A stretch of 64,000 bases of DNA from Mantis religiosa. Lineage: Eukaryota; Arthropoda; Insecta; Mantodea; Mantidae. Shown here piece by piece: positions 32,194 through 42,004 of the stretch. The stretch is taken from the NCBI GenBank assembly GCA_030765055.1, contig CM060958.1:112824954-112888953 (forward strand), written 5' to 3'. Below the pieces are notes generated by a model that worked only from the letters and a program-made list of their open reading frames with translations, had not been told where the DNA came from and made no database searches. A program made the translations under genes and the position numbers. Numbering within the stretch: the first letter of the stretch is position 1; every line of letters begins with the position of its first letter.

Positions 32194-32589
32194 TGTGGCA
32201 ACCCTGTATGGGTTGTCAGACCTGGCGTCTCTGGCTTAACTCTGTTCGTTGGTTGCGCTGGGGAGGGGGATGGCATATTCTCTCCCCCCAGACGAGCGGC
32301 CGCCACCAGCGCGAGAGGATGTGTTTGTAGCAACCCTCCGGAACACAAGCCTCATTGAATGTAAGTTGTCTGGAATTATTAAAACCTCTTTTTAAAATGC
32401 ATTTGTGAGTTTCCCTTCGCTGGACCTTCCACCTTTCACCACCATGCAGGTAAGCTAGTTATCAGTAAAATAACATGTCCACCCTACCGCGTGGTGTAAC
32501 TAGTGTTTGTTGAGATAGTTTAGCTCTACCGCTACGGATTCCCCCCAAAGCTAATAAATATTAAATCTATTCTAATGTAGGGTGTGACA
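32194..32589 (+). repeat. 3' LTR
   Basis: Same length and ends as the 5' LTR with two base differences. Followed by ATAT (32590-32593), the target duplication. Confidence 0.96.
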
Positions 32590-32650
32590 ATATTAAGTAC
32601 ATATATTAATCAGTTTATTAAACAACATGAATGTTTATTCCTACATTTAC

Positions 32651-33860
32651 ATAGGTAGCCTGAAAAGTTTCGACCTAGTTAAGATACGAGGCATTTTTTC
32701 CAGATTTTTTTGTTATTTTACAACATAGTCGCCTTGTAACTTTACACACTTCTCCCAGCGATGCTCCCATCTCTAGTACTCGGCGTTTTTCCCTGAAAAA
32801 TGATTGTTCACGAAGGTGACTGTCTCTTCATTTGACGAAAATCTGTCCTCCGAGCGCAATTTTCAGATGAGGTAACAAAAAGAGCTCGCCTGGGGGCTAG
32901 ATCTGGCGAGTAAGGTGGATGATCAGACGTTCAAACTGTAATTCTCGGATTTTCGCCATTGCAACCGCTGAGGTGTGAGACGGTGCGTTGTCTTGTTGAA
33001 ACAGGATTTCCTTTGTCTGCAAATGTGGCCGTTTTTCCCCAAGTCCTGCCTTCAGCTGATCAAATAATGATGCGTAGTATGCTCGTGTAAACATTTTTCT
33101 GTTTTGAAGATAATCGATTAAAATAACTCCATGACTACTCCCCTCTTCCCCAAAAAAAAAAGCAGTCTGCATCACTTTCCCAGTCGATAAAAAGTAACAG
33201 TTTTCGCTTTTTGGAGGCAGTTGCCCAATTGCAGTCCACTGTTTGAAATGCATTTTTGTTTCGGGTGTATAATAGTGTATCCAAGTTTCCTCTACAGTAA
33301 TTAATCGGCGCTTTATTGCGCCTAAACTGCGGCAACGGAGTGTTGGAAATGTTCATTCGAACACGTTTTTGTATCTAAATGTTGATTTCATATTTGACAA
33401 ACACCATCTTTTGACATGTATCTTTAATTTGGCGGTCGTCTAGCACCATTGACGGAACTTTGGCGATGGTTTCGCTGGTAGTTGCAGTTTTTAGACGTCC
33501 CGAACGTTCATCATCTCCGAAGCTCTTACAGCCACGTTTAAATTCAGCTGCCCAAAGTTTCACTGTGGTAAATGATGGTGTAGAGTCCCCATACGGAGAA
33601 TCCAACTCATCTTTAAATTGCATAGGCGTATTGCCTTTTAAAAACAAATATTTAATGACAGCTCGATAGACGATTTGGTCCATTTTCAGAGAAACACTCA
33701 CATCAACTCACTCAAACGACTGTTACATAACAACTGAATGTCCAAAATGGCCGAAACTTTGGTGAGTAACTCAACAGATGAGTAACAAAATTCACTAGCT
33801 TTTATTTACGAGCCCTGCCATCTTCATTTTGAGGTCGGAAACTTTTAAGACCACCCTCGT
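32651..33860 (-). mobile_element. Mariner element of a second subfamily (family G)
   Basis: Inverted ends (GGTAGCCTGAAAAGTTTCGA at the left; complement of GGTCTTAAAAGTTTCCGACC at the right) with TA on both sides. Two minus-strand frames together cover most of a mariner transposase, with a break and missing block between them. The ends and protein differ clearly from family M. It lies 60 bases right of the LTR retrotransposon. Length 1.21 kb against the usual 1.3 kb. Confidence 0.9.
32897..33701 (-). pseudogene. Mariner transposase, frameshifted and internally deleted
   Basis: Frame 33701-33375 (108 codons): MSVSLKMDQIVYRAVIKYLF, SFTTVKLWAAEFKRG and DDERSGRLKTATTSETIAKV, the two helix-turn-helix regions and linker. 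After DDRQIK the frame passes into unrelated residues, with a block up to the first catalytic domain lost. Frame 33253-32897 (118 codons) keeps ILIDYLQNRKMFTRAYYASL and the second catalytic Asp in FQQDNAPSHTSAVAMAKI; the third Asp region follows in another frame (SPDLAP, about 32905). Around 33290 the first-Asp motif reads VEETW in place of VDETW. Confidence 0.88.
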
Positions 33861-33916
33861 ATATTTATTTTATAGCTTTAATTCATTATTTTTATTATTT
33901 TGTTAATATTTTGGAT

Positions 33917-34180
33917 AGGTGAGTCAGACTGAAAAATTCAATGCCATAGCCGGTGTCGACCCGGTTTGTGTTAGCTATTGAGTTACCATGGCAACGTCCC
34001 AGTATGACAATAATTTTTCCAACTGACTCGCATTTTTTCCTTAAAACACTAGGAGTAATATATACAGGATCCAACTACCTTAATGCCGTTACTGTAGTAT
34101 AGGTAGTTTGGTACCCCAGTATTCAATTGAATTTTTCAGTCAGATTCCTTAACAAAACCCTTGTCCTATACACGGTTAGT
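33917..34180. repeat. tRNA-containing foldback repeat (family P), copy 3
   Basis: Inverted arms at about 33917-33945 (CAGACTGAAAAATTCAATGC) and 34120-34150. The left arm adjoins a minus-strand tRNA-like stretch with CCATGGTAACTCAATAGC (A-box side). The outer right flank CCTATACACGGTTAGTGT is a diverged complement of the family end motif ACACTAGCCGTATATAGG. It is a degraded copy of the 54.2-kb palindrome. Confidence 0.6.
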
Positions 34181-34759
34181 GTAAAGAACAATTTATATTT
34201 GTTTTAAGATATTATTTTTAAGATAAATAACCAAGCATATAAAGGTACAAAAAACCGATACCAAAATGATATAAAATGGAAAGTGCACTTCTGTGTAATT
34301 CAGCCACACGGGTTTACAGTGACATGCATAAAAAGATTTCCATAATGGAATATGGGTAATTGTTTATATTTGTATTGTGGCGGTATTACAAATTCCCACC
34401 AATTTTGGCTTATATTGGCAGTGATACAAGGTGTTAGTGTGCAATGCCTTTGTTCTCTCACGCCAGAATCATTATGGAATTTTATTGGATTTAATGTTGG
34501 GTAAATTATTTGGTTTTCCACTGCGTACAAATGTAGAGCTCTCACATTGGCAGAGTATGCTTACTTTTATCACTGTTTACATTCTAAATTATGGGAACGC
34601 ATTAGTTAATCATACATGTTTGCAGAGAAACATAATATCAAACCTGGTAAAATATTCCATAAATTAACTTGAACGTTGTATCAAATGCATTTTGTTGTAG
34701 CATCGGTGCTAAATCATAATTATGGAAAGCAGGGTGCAAGGAATTAAATATAATGGTAC
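34181..34759. other. Unassigned sequence
   Basis: Short frames only (34300-34545 minus; 34431-34667 plus), no motif. Confidence 0.5.
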
Positions 34760-35150
34760 TATAATTTCTATTTTATTTATTTGTATACATTTATTTGTAC
34801 AGTTTACATCACAATTTCATTACAATTACTTTAACATCGTACATGCAGTTATCCTGTACAAATACATGAAATAGCAGACTCAAGATTTACTTGCTGATTC
34901 AGGTCTCCTATCCATAAGCCTTTTCTTTTCCTGGGCAGCTTGTCATTTCTTCTTGATCTTCGGTTCTTTTATCCTAATCTATTTTTCTCTTAACCTATAT
35001 AATAATTTTCCTATACATATATTTCTCTTTTCACTCATCCGCGTTAACATGCGTAACCTCACTACCTCTTTGCTCACACTGTCCCATTTCTTATCCTGTA
35101 TTCTTCTTCTGCAGTTTGTTAACTCCTTGCATCCTATAAAATATTAACAA
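34760..35150 (-). pseudogene. LINE 3' end (family K)
   Basis: The minus strand matches the end of the family K copy at 13330-13650: GCAAGGAGTTAACAAACTGC, GAAATGGGACAGTGTGAGC and the CATGTATTTGTACAGGATAA part of the 3' UTR, ending in an AATAAATAAA-like tail at the left. The upstream part of the same copy probably resumes at 36658. Confidence 0.65.
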
Positions 35151-35633
35151 GGTGTTTAAAGTCAGACATTTGTTTTATAAATTACGAGTAGCTAGCATGC
35201 TTTAATTTGTATAAGAGTACTCACTCAGACTTTGGATGTTCAAAAATTCCTCCTAAACATGTTTCTCGGTCATATCCTGACCATCTTCAGCGGGCCATGC
35301 TGCAGCAACTGAATGTGGCCTTCCTTCTTCCTCTTCAAGAAATTTATAACTCCGCCAAGCTTTGGAACTGCAACACTAGTACCACTCTCGATTGAAGAGA
35401 TTATCTTACTGAACACAGATATTTGGATGTCACCTGTGGTATCGACAGGTTGAAGTTGAATTGTCTCTGGACGTGAAGAAATTAAACTGTTAGGTGTTTG
35501 TTGAGGGTAATGTACTTTCCCTTCCATCCCCGTCAGTAGAGTCCTACACTGGTTGCCGAATGTCTGTCGTAGCCGATATACTTTCTCTTCCACCAATTTC
35601 ATTGGAATCCTAGGCTGGTTGAAATCTGAATTA
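35151..35633 (-). other. Unidentified open stretch between LINE tail and mariner D
   Basis: A minus frame of 164 codons (35764-35270) starts inside mariner D and runs about 115 codons outside it, with LVEEKVYRLRQTFGNQCRTL and a polar remainder ending MVRI. I recognise no domain. It may be part of an unidentified TE or processed host fragment. Confidence 0.35.
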
Positions 35634-36526
35634 CGAGGGCTGTTCAATAAAGAATTATTATAATTTTTACGGTCATAATTTTTCGCACTAAAATTCAACC
35701 TTATTAGCTTATTGTGAAACAAACACGCCGTGATAGTGTCATTGTTGGTACTCCTGGTTCCCACCAGAACCAGGCAAGCTCAGACATATTCAGTATCGCC
35801 TACAGCTGCAATGGAGGTAACATGCAGTTAAAGTTGATGTTAGAGGAAGATCCGGAGTTTCTTTCAAACATAATCACTGCTGATGAAACTTGGCTACGTC
35901 ATTTTGATCCTGAGATCAAACAGCAAAGCTCAGTGTGTAAATATCATTCATCATCAACCCCCAAAAAGCAGAAGTGGTTGCTGGGAAAGTTATGGTAATC
36001 TCATTATTTGATATTCATGAAATGGTTTATCGGCATGTTGTACCTGCACACACATCAGTAACTGGACAGTACTACAGGGATGTCCTGAAAACTTTGCAAG
36101 TCCATATAAGGCTCAAAATACCACATTTCCATGAAGCAGACTGAATGCTGCACCACGATAATGCGCGACCGCATATTGCCAATGCTGTTGTTGAATATCT
36201 TGCAAAAATCTACGTGAAGTACATCCCTAACCCTCCCTATACTCCGGATTTAGACCCATGTGACATTTTTATACTCCCTAACTTGAAGAAACGCCTTCGT
36301 GGGAGGCATTATCCATCATCAGAAGCAGTGGTGAAGGCTGTGGATGCGATTTTGAAGGATCTCTCAAAAATGGTTTCCAGCATGTCTTTGAAGACTGGAA
36401 GAAATGCTGGGACAAGTGTATCACATTCAGGGGAGACTATTTTGAGAAGGAGCATCAAAATTATGAGGATGAGTAAAGGTACATTGGCAAAACATATTGT
36501 GACCATTCTTTATTGAACAGCCCTCG
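35634..36526 (+). mobile_element. Non-autonomous mariner derivative (family M), copy D
   Basis: Clean TIRs (CGAGGGCTGTTCAATAAAGA and complement) and TA on both sides. The coding remnant is in two frames: 35714-35998 runs from the joined 5' region across the first-Asp block (TADETWLRHFDPEIKQQS), and 36145-36516 has the second and third Asp blocks (LHHDNARPHIANAVVEYL; YTPDLDPCDIF). It shares the internal deletion with copies A-C. A small in-frame loss near 35985 removes part of the AGKVM block. Confidence 0.92.
35714..36516 (+). pseudogene. Mariner transposase remnant of copy D
   Basis: Catalytic region only, with a frameshift near 35990 and a TGA in frame before ATGCTGCACC at 36142. All three Asp motifs can be read across the frames. 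The first frame starts within what is 5' UTR in the long copy, because the deletion fused UTR to coding sequence. Confidence 0.85.
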
Positions 36527-36528
36527 TA

Positions 36529-37430
36529 CAAACTTGATCTGCATTAGAAGATTTAATAATAGTTGGCTGGACATCATCAACGTTAACATTATTGAAATTT
36601 TTACATAAGGATTGTTTAATAAACTGTAGAACATTATTACACTCTATTAGATAATGAACAGTGCTCTCTTCATCTCCACAAAATTCACATATCCCTACTT
36701 CATTACTTCTCAACTATTTTAGATATATAATTCCTACTCACCTGTTTATGTCTTGTACTCTGTTCTCACTTCCTTCCAAAAACCGCTATAATTTGACTCC
36801 TCTTCTCTCCGTAAATCTCGCATGCCTATCTTCGACATCATTCTTTCCAATTCCGACTACCAACTATTTGTGTTCTTAATGCATTTTTGTTGCTTCATGT
36901 ACAGATTCAATAATTGCCCTTTCTGCCCTTTAATACACTTATACCAGAATATCAGTATTCTCTCTATTATTATTCCCCTCCTTTTTGTATTACCCAACTC
37001 TTGTAATGCCACTTCTCTTGACGCCGACTTTGGTAGCCCTAGTAGTTGTTTACAAAACAATCCATACATCTGGTCTAATTGTGTTTCTATCTCTGATGTG
37101 CCCCATACATTGTTCTGGCTTCAACGACCGCTTCATACATTCTTTCTAACCATCTAACTGACATCTCCAGGTTATGTTTACATATTCTTACCCCTGTCAT
37201 TGCCACCCTGCCATTGGCTATCACTTTTCTGGTTTATGCGCCCCACCCTGCACTTCTACACATCCTTACACCTAAATAGTCATACTCGTTTACCACTTCT
37301 ATCTTTTAATCTTCCTTGAACTATCCCTCTCCTTCCCTCAATGCTGATCTTCTTTTAAATACCTTCATTTTCTTTTACTTATCCTTAATTCCCAGTAGGC
37401 GCAAAACATATGAATTGATAATTTCTATTT
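36529..37430 (-). pseudogene. LINE ORF2 C-terminal region (family K), minus copy
   Basis: Frames 37069-36857 (MYGLFCKQLLGLPKSASREV) and 36713-36510 (CEFCGDEESTVHYLIECN) match the plus-strand copy at 12850-13335 block for block, including a WKEVRT segment near 36770. After the knuckle the sequence departs from the family (NNVLQFIKQSL), suggesting an insertion boundary near 36650; the missing tail fits 34760-35150. Confidence 0.72.
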
Positions 37431-37629
37431 AATTTAAATTATTTCAAAAAGTTTTATGTATGTGCAATATAAAATAAATGGCCCAAGAATTTCAAGTATT
37501 AGAATTACTACTTTTAAGAGCTGAATTGTACGCTCTAATTATGTTTATTGTTAATATCTTATGCAAACGTTTTACCATAAAAATTAAATTAGTAGTATTT
37601 AACACCCACTTTTACTATATGCGGCATCG

Positions 37630-37800
37630 CAGGCGGTGACACGAATAACATATGAGATGAAGATGGAGTATCGGTGGAATGAGATAGCGGGGAAGCCGGA
37701 GATCCCGGAGAAAATCCGCTCCCGATCTGTGTTCTTCACCACAAATCTCAATTCCTCTGGGTTCGAACCCGAGCCGCATCAGTAAGACTCATCCACGGCG
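37630..37800 (-). repeat. tRNA-derived SINE fragment
   Basis: Minus-strand relative of the SINE at 1-125: B-box-like GGGTTCGAACCC (complement) near 37760 and the shared ACCACAAATCTCA and CCGGAGAAAATCCGC blocks. A-box side degraded. Confidence 0.55.
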
Positions 37801-38009
37801 CGACCAGATGTACCATAAATTTACATCATTAACAGAAAGTGATAAAACAGATTGATGTAGTTCTATCGTACATGGGTGGTTCGTTTACTGTGCGTGCTTG
37901 TTTTGCTCAGTAGTGAAGCGGCAAGTGAAAACAAATCGATACGAGTGCGAAGTAACCCCATGGCTAACTATGAACATATATAGTGCGTTGTTTAGAAGCG
38001 ACACCGAAC

Positions 38010-38700
38010 AATAGTGATAGTGGGAATATGGCCTTTGAACTTGTTGATTAAACAAACGGCAGCCTACTTTTGGATGAAGCTGAGAAAATTCACTAAGATA
38101 GACAATTTATTGGGATCTTCATCCAGGACGAGGAGAGAAATTAGGAACGTATTAATTGAAGAATGGCAACATGAATGGGATCAAATTGATGTAGGAAGAA
38201 GGACACACGAAATCTTTCCTAGTATAAATGAGAGGTTAAAATTAAAGCAGATCCAACCAAGACTAAGTGGAATACAATACATTTCAGGACATGGACCGTA
38301 CAAGACATACTTTAAAAAGAAAGGAAAGGCAGATGACACCATGTGCACAATCTGCATGGAAGAAGATACTCCGGAACATGCTTTATTTGAATGTATAAAG
38401 TTACACAATAGCCAGAAGAACAGAGGAAAGAATTAGCAGGAATATGTATATGGATCATCATTAGGAAGAGATTTTAAAATACTAGCGGAGAAGGTCTCAA
38501 CAATAGTAATGGATGAATATAATCAACAAAGCAGCAACGACGAGTAAGAGACAATATTCAACATAGATATCGTGAATCACCTTCTACACCGAGAAGATCT
38601 GAACGAACGACTTCGAGGACAGAATATGGATAACTAGCTTCAACAACCAAAGGAAGGAGAGGGACTTCACCTAGTCCAAGGATTAATAGAAGAGGACAAT
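38010..38700 (+). pseudogene. R1/LOA-like LINE C-terminus with zinc knuckle
   Basis: The 140-codon frame 38014-38436 reads from the end of an RNase H-like or C-terminal domain: RRTHEIFPSINERLKL, GIQYISGHGPYKTYFKKKGK and CTICMEEDTPEHALFECIKL, a CX2C...H...C knuckle preceded by the GHGPY turn typical of R1-type ORF2 ends. The remaining C-terminal tail continues to about 38560 in other frames. The upstream ORF2 is missing (5' truncation). A different family from 14280-15345, whose knuckle reads CMCGEE. Confidence 0.75.
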
Positions 38701-39027
38701 CTGGGATTCAACAGAAGGATTTGAAGTGACAGAAGAAGACAATATCAACACAAGAAAAAAGGATAGATGGATTTATTAGCGATAGGAAGGTAGAAGTAGT
38801 TTAGATTTTGAAAACTGTAAGCTATAATTTTAGAAATTAGATTAGGTTAGATTAGATAGGTTAGTGTAGGTTATCTTTTTTGCAAAGTGTTTGTAAATAT
38901 CAATATAATTATTATGTTCGAGTATATATAAAATTGTAATACTGTATCTTGGTATAGTATCTAGAGACCAAGACTTAAGTATTGCAAAATATATTTTTAT
39001 ATTTATTTTTTTATATGTGTATATATA

Positions 39028-40193
39028 CAGGTTGTTTAGAAACGACACCAAACAAATATAGCCGTTTCGTAGTTTATAACTTAACTACTCCGAATTTCTG
39101 TGTCATAGCTCCGAAGTTTTGTCAGGTATAGTTTTATGTAGCATTATATATTATATTATTTTGTGATTAGGCAGTGCAGGAAGGTGCGCGAATCTCAAAA
39201 GTTATTATTGGGACGCACCGGCCACGAAAACAAAAACATTACTTCTTGCTCTTTATCAGTGACCCTAGTCTACCTTTCAGGTAATGAGGCAAAGGGCAGT
39301 TACTTGTGAAAAAGTGGACTAATAACTCGGACAGTTGCAAGGTTGCTCTTCAGTGTAAAACCACACATTCCGTCCTAACAGGGAGGATTTTGCGCGTACT
39401 TCGATAGCAAATCCAAGCAATATGGAGCGCTATACGAACGCCGAAATTACGGATATGGTTTTGATGGATGGAAGAGCTGAACGGAGTTCAACAAACGCAC
39501 AATTAATTTAGTTTCATTAAAAATATTAATTGTAAAAGTTGTTAATTTATTTGTTTAACATCAGAGCATTTTGTTATTATATTAATTGTACAATACTTTC
39601 AACCGCTTAATGTAAATATCAACAGCTTCCTTTTCAGTTCCAAATGCTTTATTTAGTATTATCAAACACGTGAAATAAAATGCTCGTCTCATTGCATAAG
39701 TTATTTACTTTTGGTTATTTTTCTTAAGTCCATTGATGTTGCTTTCTGTTCTGTTTATCATTTTATGCTTCATTCCTCAACCTCACTAATAGTAACTTCC
39801 CTCTAAGAGGTATAAGTTGTATATGTCCACCAGCTTATTTGTCATCCTGAACTACTACAACGGAATTTCGGAACACGTTAAACACTCATAAGCAATAATT
39901 AAGTAATAGCTTCTTGATTGCGGTTTCATAAGCCAAAGAGACTCTTAATAGTAGCAAGCTACTGCGGAGTGTGCCGGTAGGTTTACAAACAGTTACAGCA
40001 AGCGGCACGTGGTGTGACCTATACCTGTGAACTCGGTCAGCGTGAGGCACGCGTTGTTCCTGTCACTGCCTAATCCACACTCATTATGGAGCATTTTTCT
40101 GCGGATCCATTGGTAGTAAATATTATCTATGTGGCACATATAAGCTGAGCAACTTCTTCTATATGTTCTTTTGGTGTCTTTTGAAACACCCTG
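39028..40193 (+). mobile_element. Non-autonomous TIR element (family D), copy 1
   Basis: Inverted ends CAGGTTGTTTAGAAACGACA and complement of TGGTGTCTTTTGAAACACCC, with TA on both sides. It holds a 29-codon N-terminal stub at 39422-39511. Large matching blocks with copies 2 and 3 (GGGACGCACCGGCCACGAAA; CTCGGACAGTTGCAAG). No catalytic domain, so it depends on a helper transposase. Confidence 0.88.
39422..39511 (+). pseudogene. DUF4817-type N-terminal stub in copy 1
   Basis: Twenty-nine codons from ATG to TAG beginning MERYTNAEITDMVLMDGRAE. The YTNAE..DM pattern is that of the DUF4817 helix-turn-helix found at the N-terminus of many insect transposase-like proteins. The frame stops where the family deletion begins. 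The same stub occurs inverted at 52072-52161, so it predates dispersal of these copies. Confidence 0.65.
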
Positions 40194-40203
40194 TACATAT
40201 ATA

Positions 40204-40694
40204 CAGGTTGTTTCGAAATGACACTGAACGAATAGAGGCGTTTTGTAGATTATAACTTAATGATCCGAATTTTAGTGTCACAGCTTGGAAATTTTCATAC
40301 CTATAATTGTATGCAGCAATAAATATTACATTATTTTATGATTAGGCAGGGCAGGAACCACTGGTGTGCGAAGCTCAAAAGTTGGTATTGGGACGCACCA
40401 GTCACGAAAACAAAATCATTGCTCCTTGCTCGTTATTAGTGACCCTAGCCTGACTTTGAGGTAATGGGGCAAATGGAAGTTATTTGTGAGAAAGTAGACT
40501 AACGACTCGGACAGTTGCAAGATTGCTCATTTTGCTATGATCTTAATTGTGCTTTCAACTAGTTAGTGTAAAATCAACAACTTTATTTTAGGTTACAAAT
40601 GTTTTATTTACTATTATTGAACACAGTGAAATAAAATACTTGTCTCATTACATAAGGCATTTAGTTTTGGTTAACTTTATTTACAATACTTTGA

Positions 40695-40727
<33 letters not shown>

Positions 40728-41376
40728 ACGTCCTCCAACTTTAAGTTATATCGGACGATGAATGGAATGGGCGAAATGATGTTCAAAGGAGCCCAGGATC
40801 CATATAGCTTACAATTACCCGACATTTGTATTTCAGGATAAGGGAAAACCCCGGCAAAGACCTTATCCAGGTAACTCACCCTGACCGAGATTCGAACTCG
40901 GGACCACTTGAACGTGAGGCAGACACTCTACCACCATGCTACCAAGGAAAGCATACTTTGATATTGTTCTCTGTTTCTTTTATCATTTAAGGCTTCCATC
41001 CTTAACTTCATTGACATTAACTTCTCTCTGAAACCTTTTAGTAGGCTTATTTGCTGTCATGGACTGTTATAAAGGAATATGAAAGAAACAAATAACTAAA
41101 GAATAGCTTCTTTATTCCGGTTTCATAAGCCAAAGAAATTTTAATAGTGGCAAGTAACCGCGGAGTATGTCGGTATGTTTACAGTTACAGTATGCGACCG
41201 GGTTGTTACCTACCTGCGATTCTTTCGATCGCGTGAGACACACGGCGTTGTTCCTGTAACTGCCTAAACTACACTTAATCTGGAGTGTTTTTATGCGTCC
41301 ATATTGGCGGTAAGAGATATCTATATGTGACACACAGGAGCTATATATTCGTTCGGTGTCTCATCGAAACATCCTG
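40204..41376 (+). mobile_element. Non-autonomous TIR element (family D), copy 2
   Basis: Ends CAGGTTGTTTCGAAATGACA and complement of GTGTCTCATCGAAACATCCT, TA on both sides, ten bases from copy 1 in the same orientation. The N-terminal stub is missing here (deleted after GTTGCAAGATTGCTC). A SINE is inserted at 40696-40952; without it the element is about 0.9 kb. Confidence 0.86.
40696..40952 (-). repeat. Full-length tRNA-derived SINE with target duplication
   Basis: Minus-strand insertion. The poly(T) at the left is its poly(A) tail. The tRNA head has CCTTGGTAGCATGGTGGTAG (A box) and GAGTTCGAATCTC (B box). Ten-base duplications ATACTTTGAT flank it (40686-40695; 40953-40962). The same family is at 59821-60300 and 43806-43990. 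The long uninterrupted A tail suggests a recent insertion. Confidence 0.9.
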
Positions 41377-41579
41377 TACATATAATTAATTGATGACTAA
41401 CAGAGCACAGTTAACCTGAAGACATCCGTTCCTTTCCCATTGTGTTTCCCAAGTTTCCCTGCCTGATCCTAATGTTTAATAATAATTTTATGTTAGTTAC
41501 TTGAATATAAACTTCCCCCACAGACCATTAATAATTCCAGCATGTAACTTCACATATTCATAATCACTGCTATCTTTCT

Positions 41580-41891
41580 CTACAAGGTTCGCAAAGAATA
41601 TGCTGCAACGTCAAAGAGTGATGCCATGGCATGCCCATCCTCTGCCACTATGAACTGTTTCTTGAGCTTAATGTTAGCCAATGAACCAGCACTGCACTTT
41701 ATTTTCCCCAAAATATGGCCGTGTATTGGAAGGGTAAAATACAACTTAGGTAGGTATATTGGCATTTTTATTGAAGTTTGATAGAGACAATAGTTTAAAA
41801 CTTTGTCTCCATGCTGCTGATGAAATCTCTCATACAGATAAATATAGCTACTCAGTTTAATGTCACATGCAGATAGACAGTTCTTCGACAT
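41580..41891 (-). CDS. Hypothetical 103-residue open frame
   Basis: ATG to TAG in the minus strand, with no recognised domain. The C-terminal third (QFIVAEDGHAMASLFDVAAY) looks less random in composition than the other short frames in the window, and the reading is uninterrupted. No TIR, knuckle or RT motif is near, and no neighbour suggests a role. It could be a host exon, a processed fragment or chance. No splice consensus was identified with confidence. Confidence 0.2.
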   Translation of the reverse strand: MSKNCLSACDIKLSSYIYLYERFHQQHGDKVLNYCLYQTSIKMPIYLPKLYFTLPIHGHILGKIKCSAGSLANIKLKKQFIVAEDGHAMASLFDVAAYSLRTL

Positions 41892-42004
41892 TTGCTAGAA
41901 TCTAGAATATAAAATCCCCCCACTGTAGCGTAGGCGATAATGTGTTTGTATCATCAGTGTCACCTCCAGTGGTGCCGTATGTAGCAAAAGAGGGGTTAAA
42001 TGTA

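Larger units (their letters stand above)
27474..32589 (+). mobile_element. Ty3/gypsy-type LTR retrotransposon with large pol deletion
   Basis: A 5116-bp element: 5' LTR (27474-27869), primer site, gag, a protease stub fused to the integrase C-terminus, a 2.3-kb non-coding part, a polypurine tract, 3' LTR (32194-32589), and ATAT on both sides (27470-27473; 32590-32593). The two LTRs are both 396 bp and differ at two positions that I find (near 27689 and 27713 in the 5' copy), so the insertion is young. The reverse transcriptase, RNase H and most of the protease and integrase are missing, so it needs a helper. No env-like frame is seen. Confidence 0.95.

Noticed and set aside
40696..40720. Poly(T) run as a terminator or assembly artefact
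   Set aside because: It is the A tail of a minus-strand SINE with a 10-bp target duplication.
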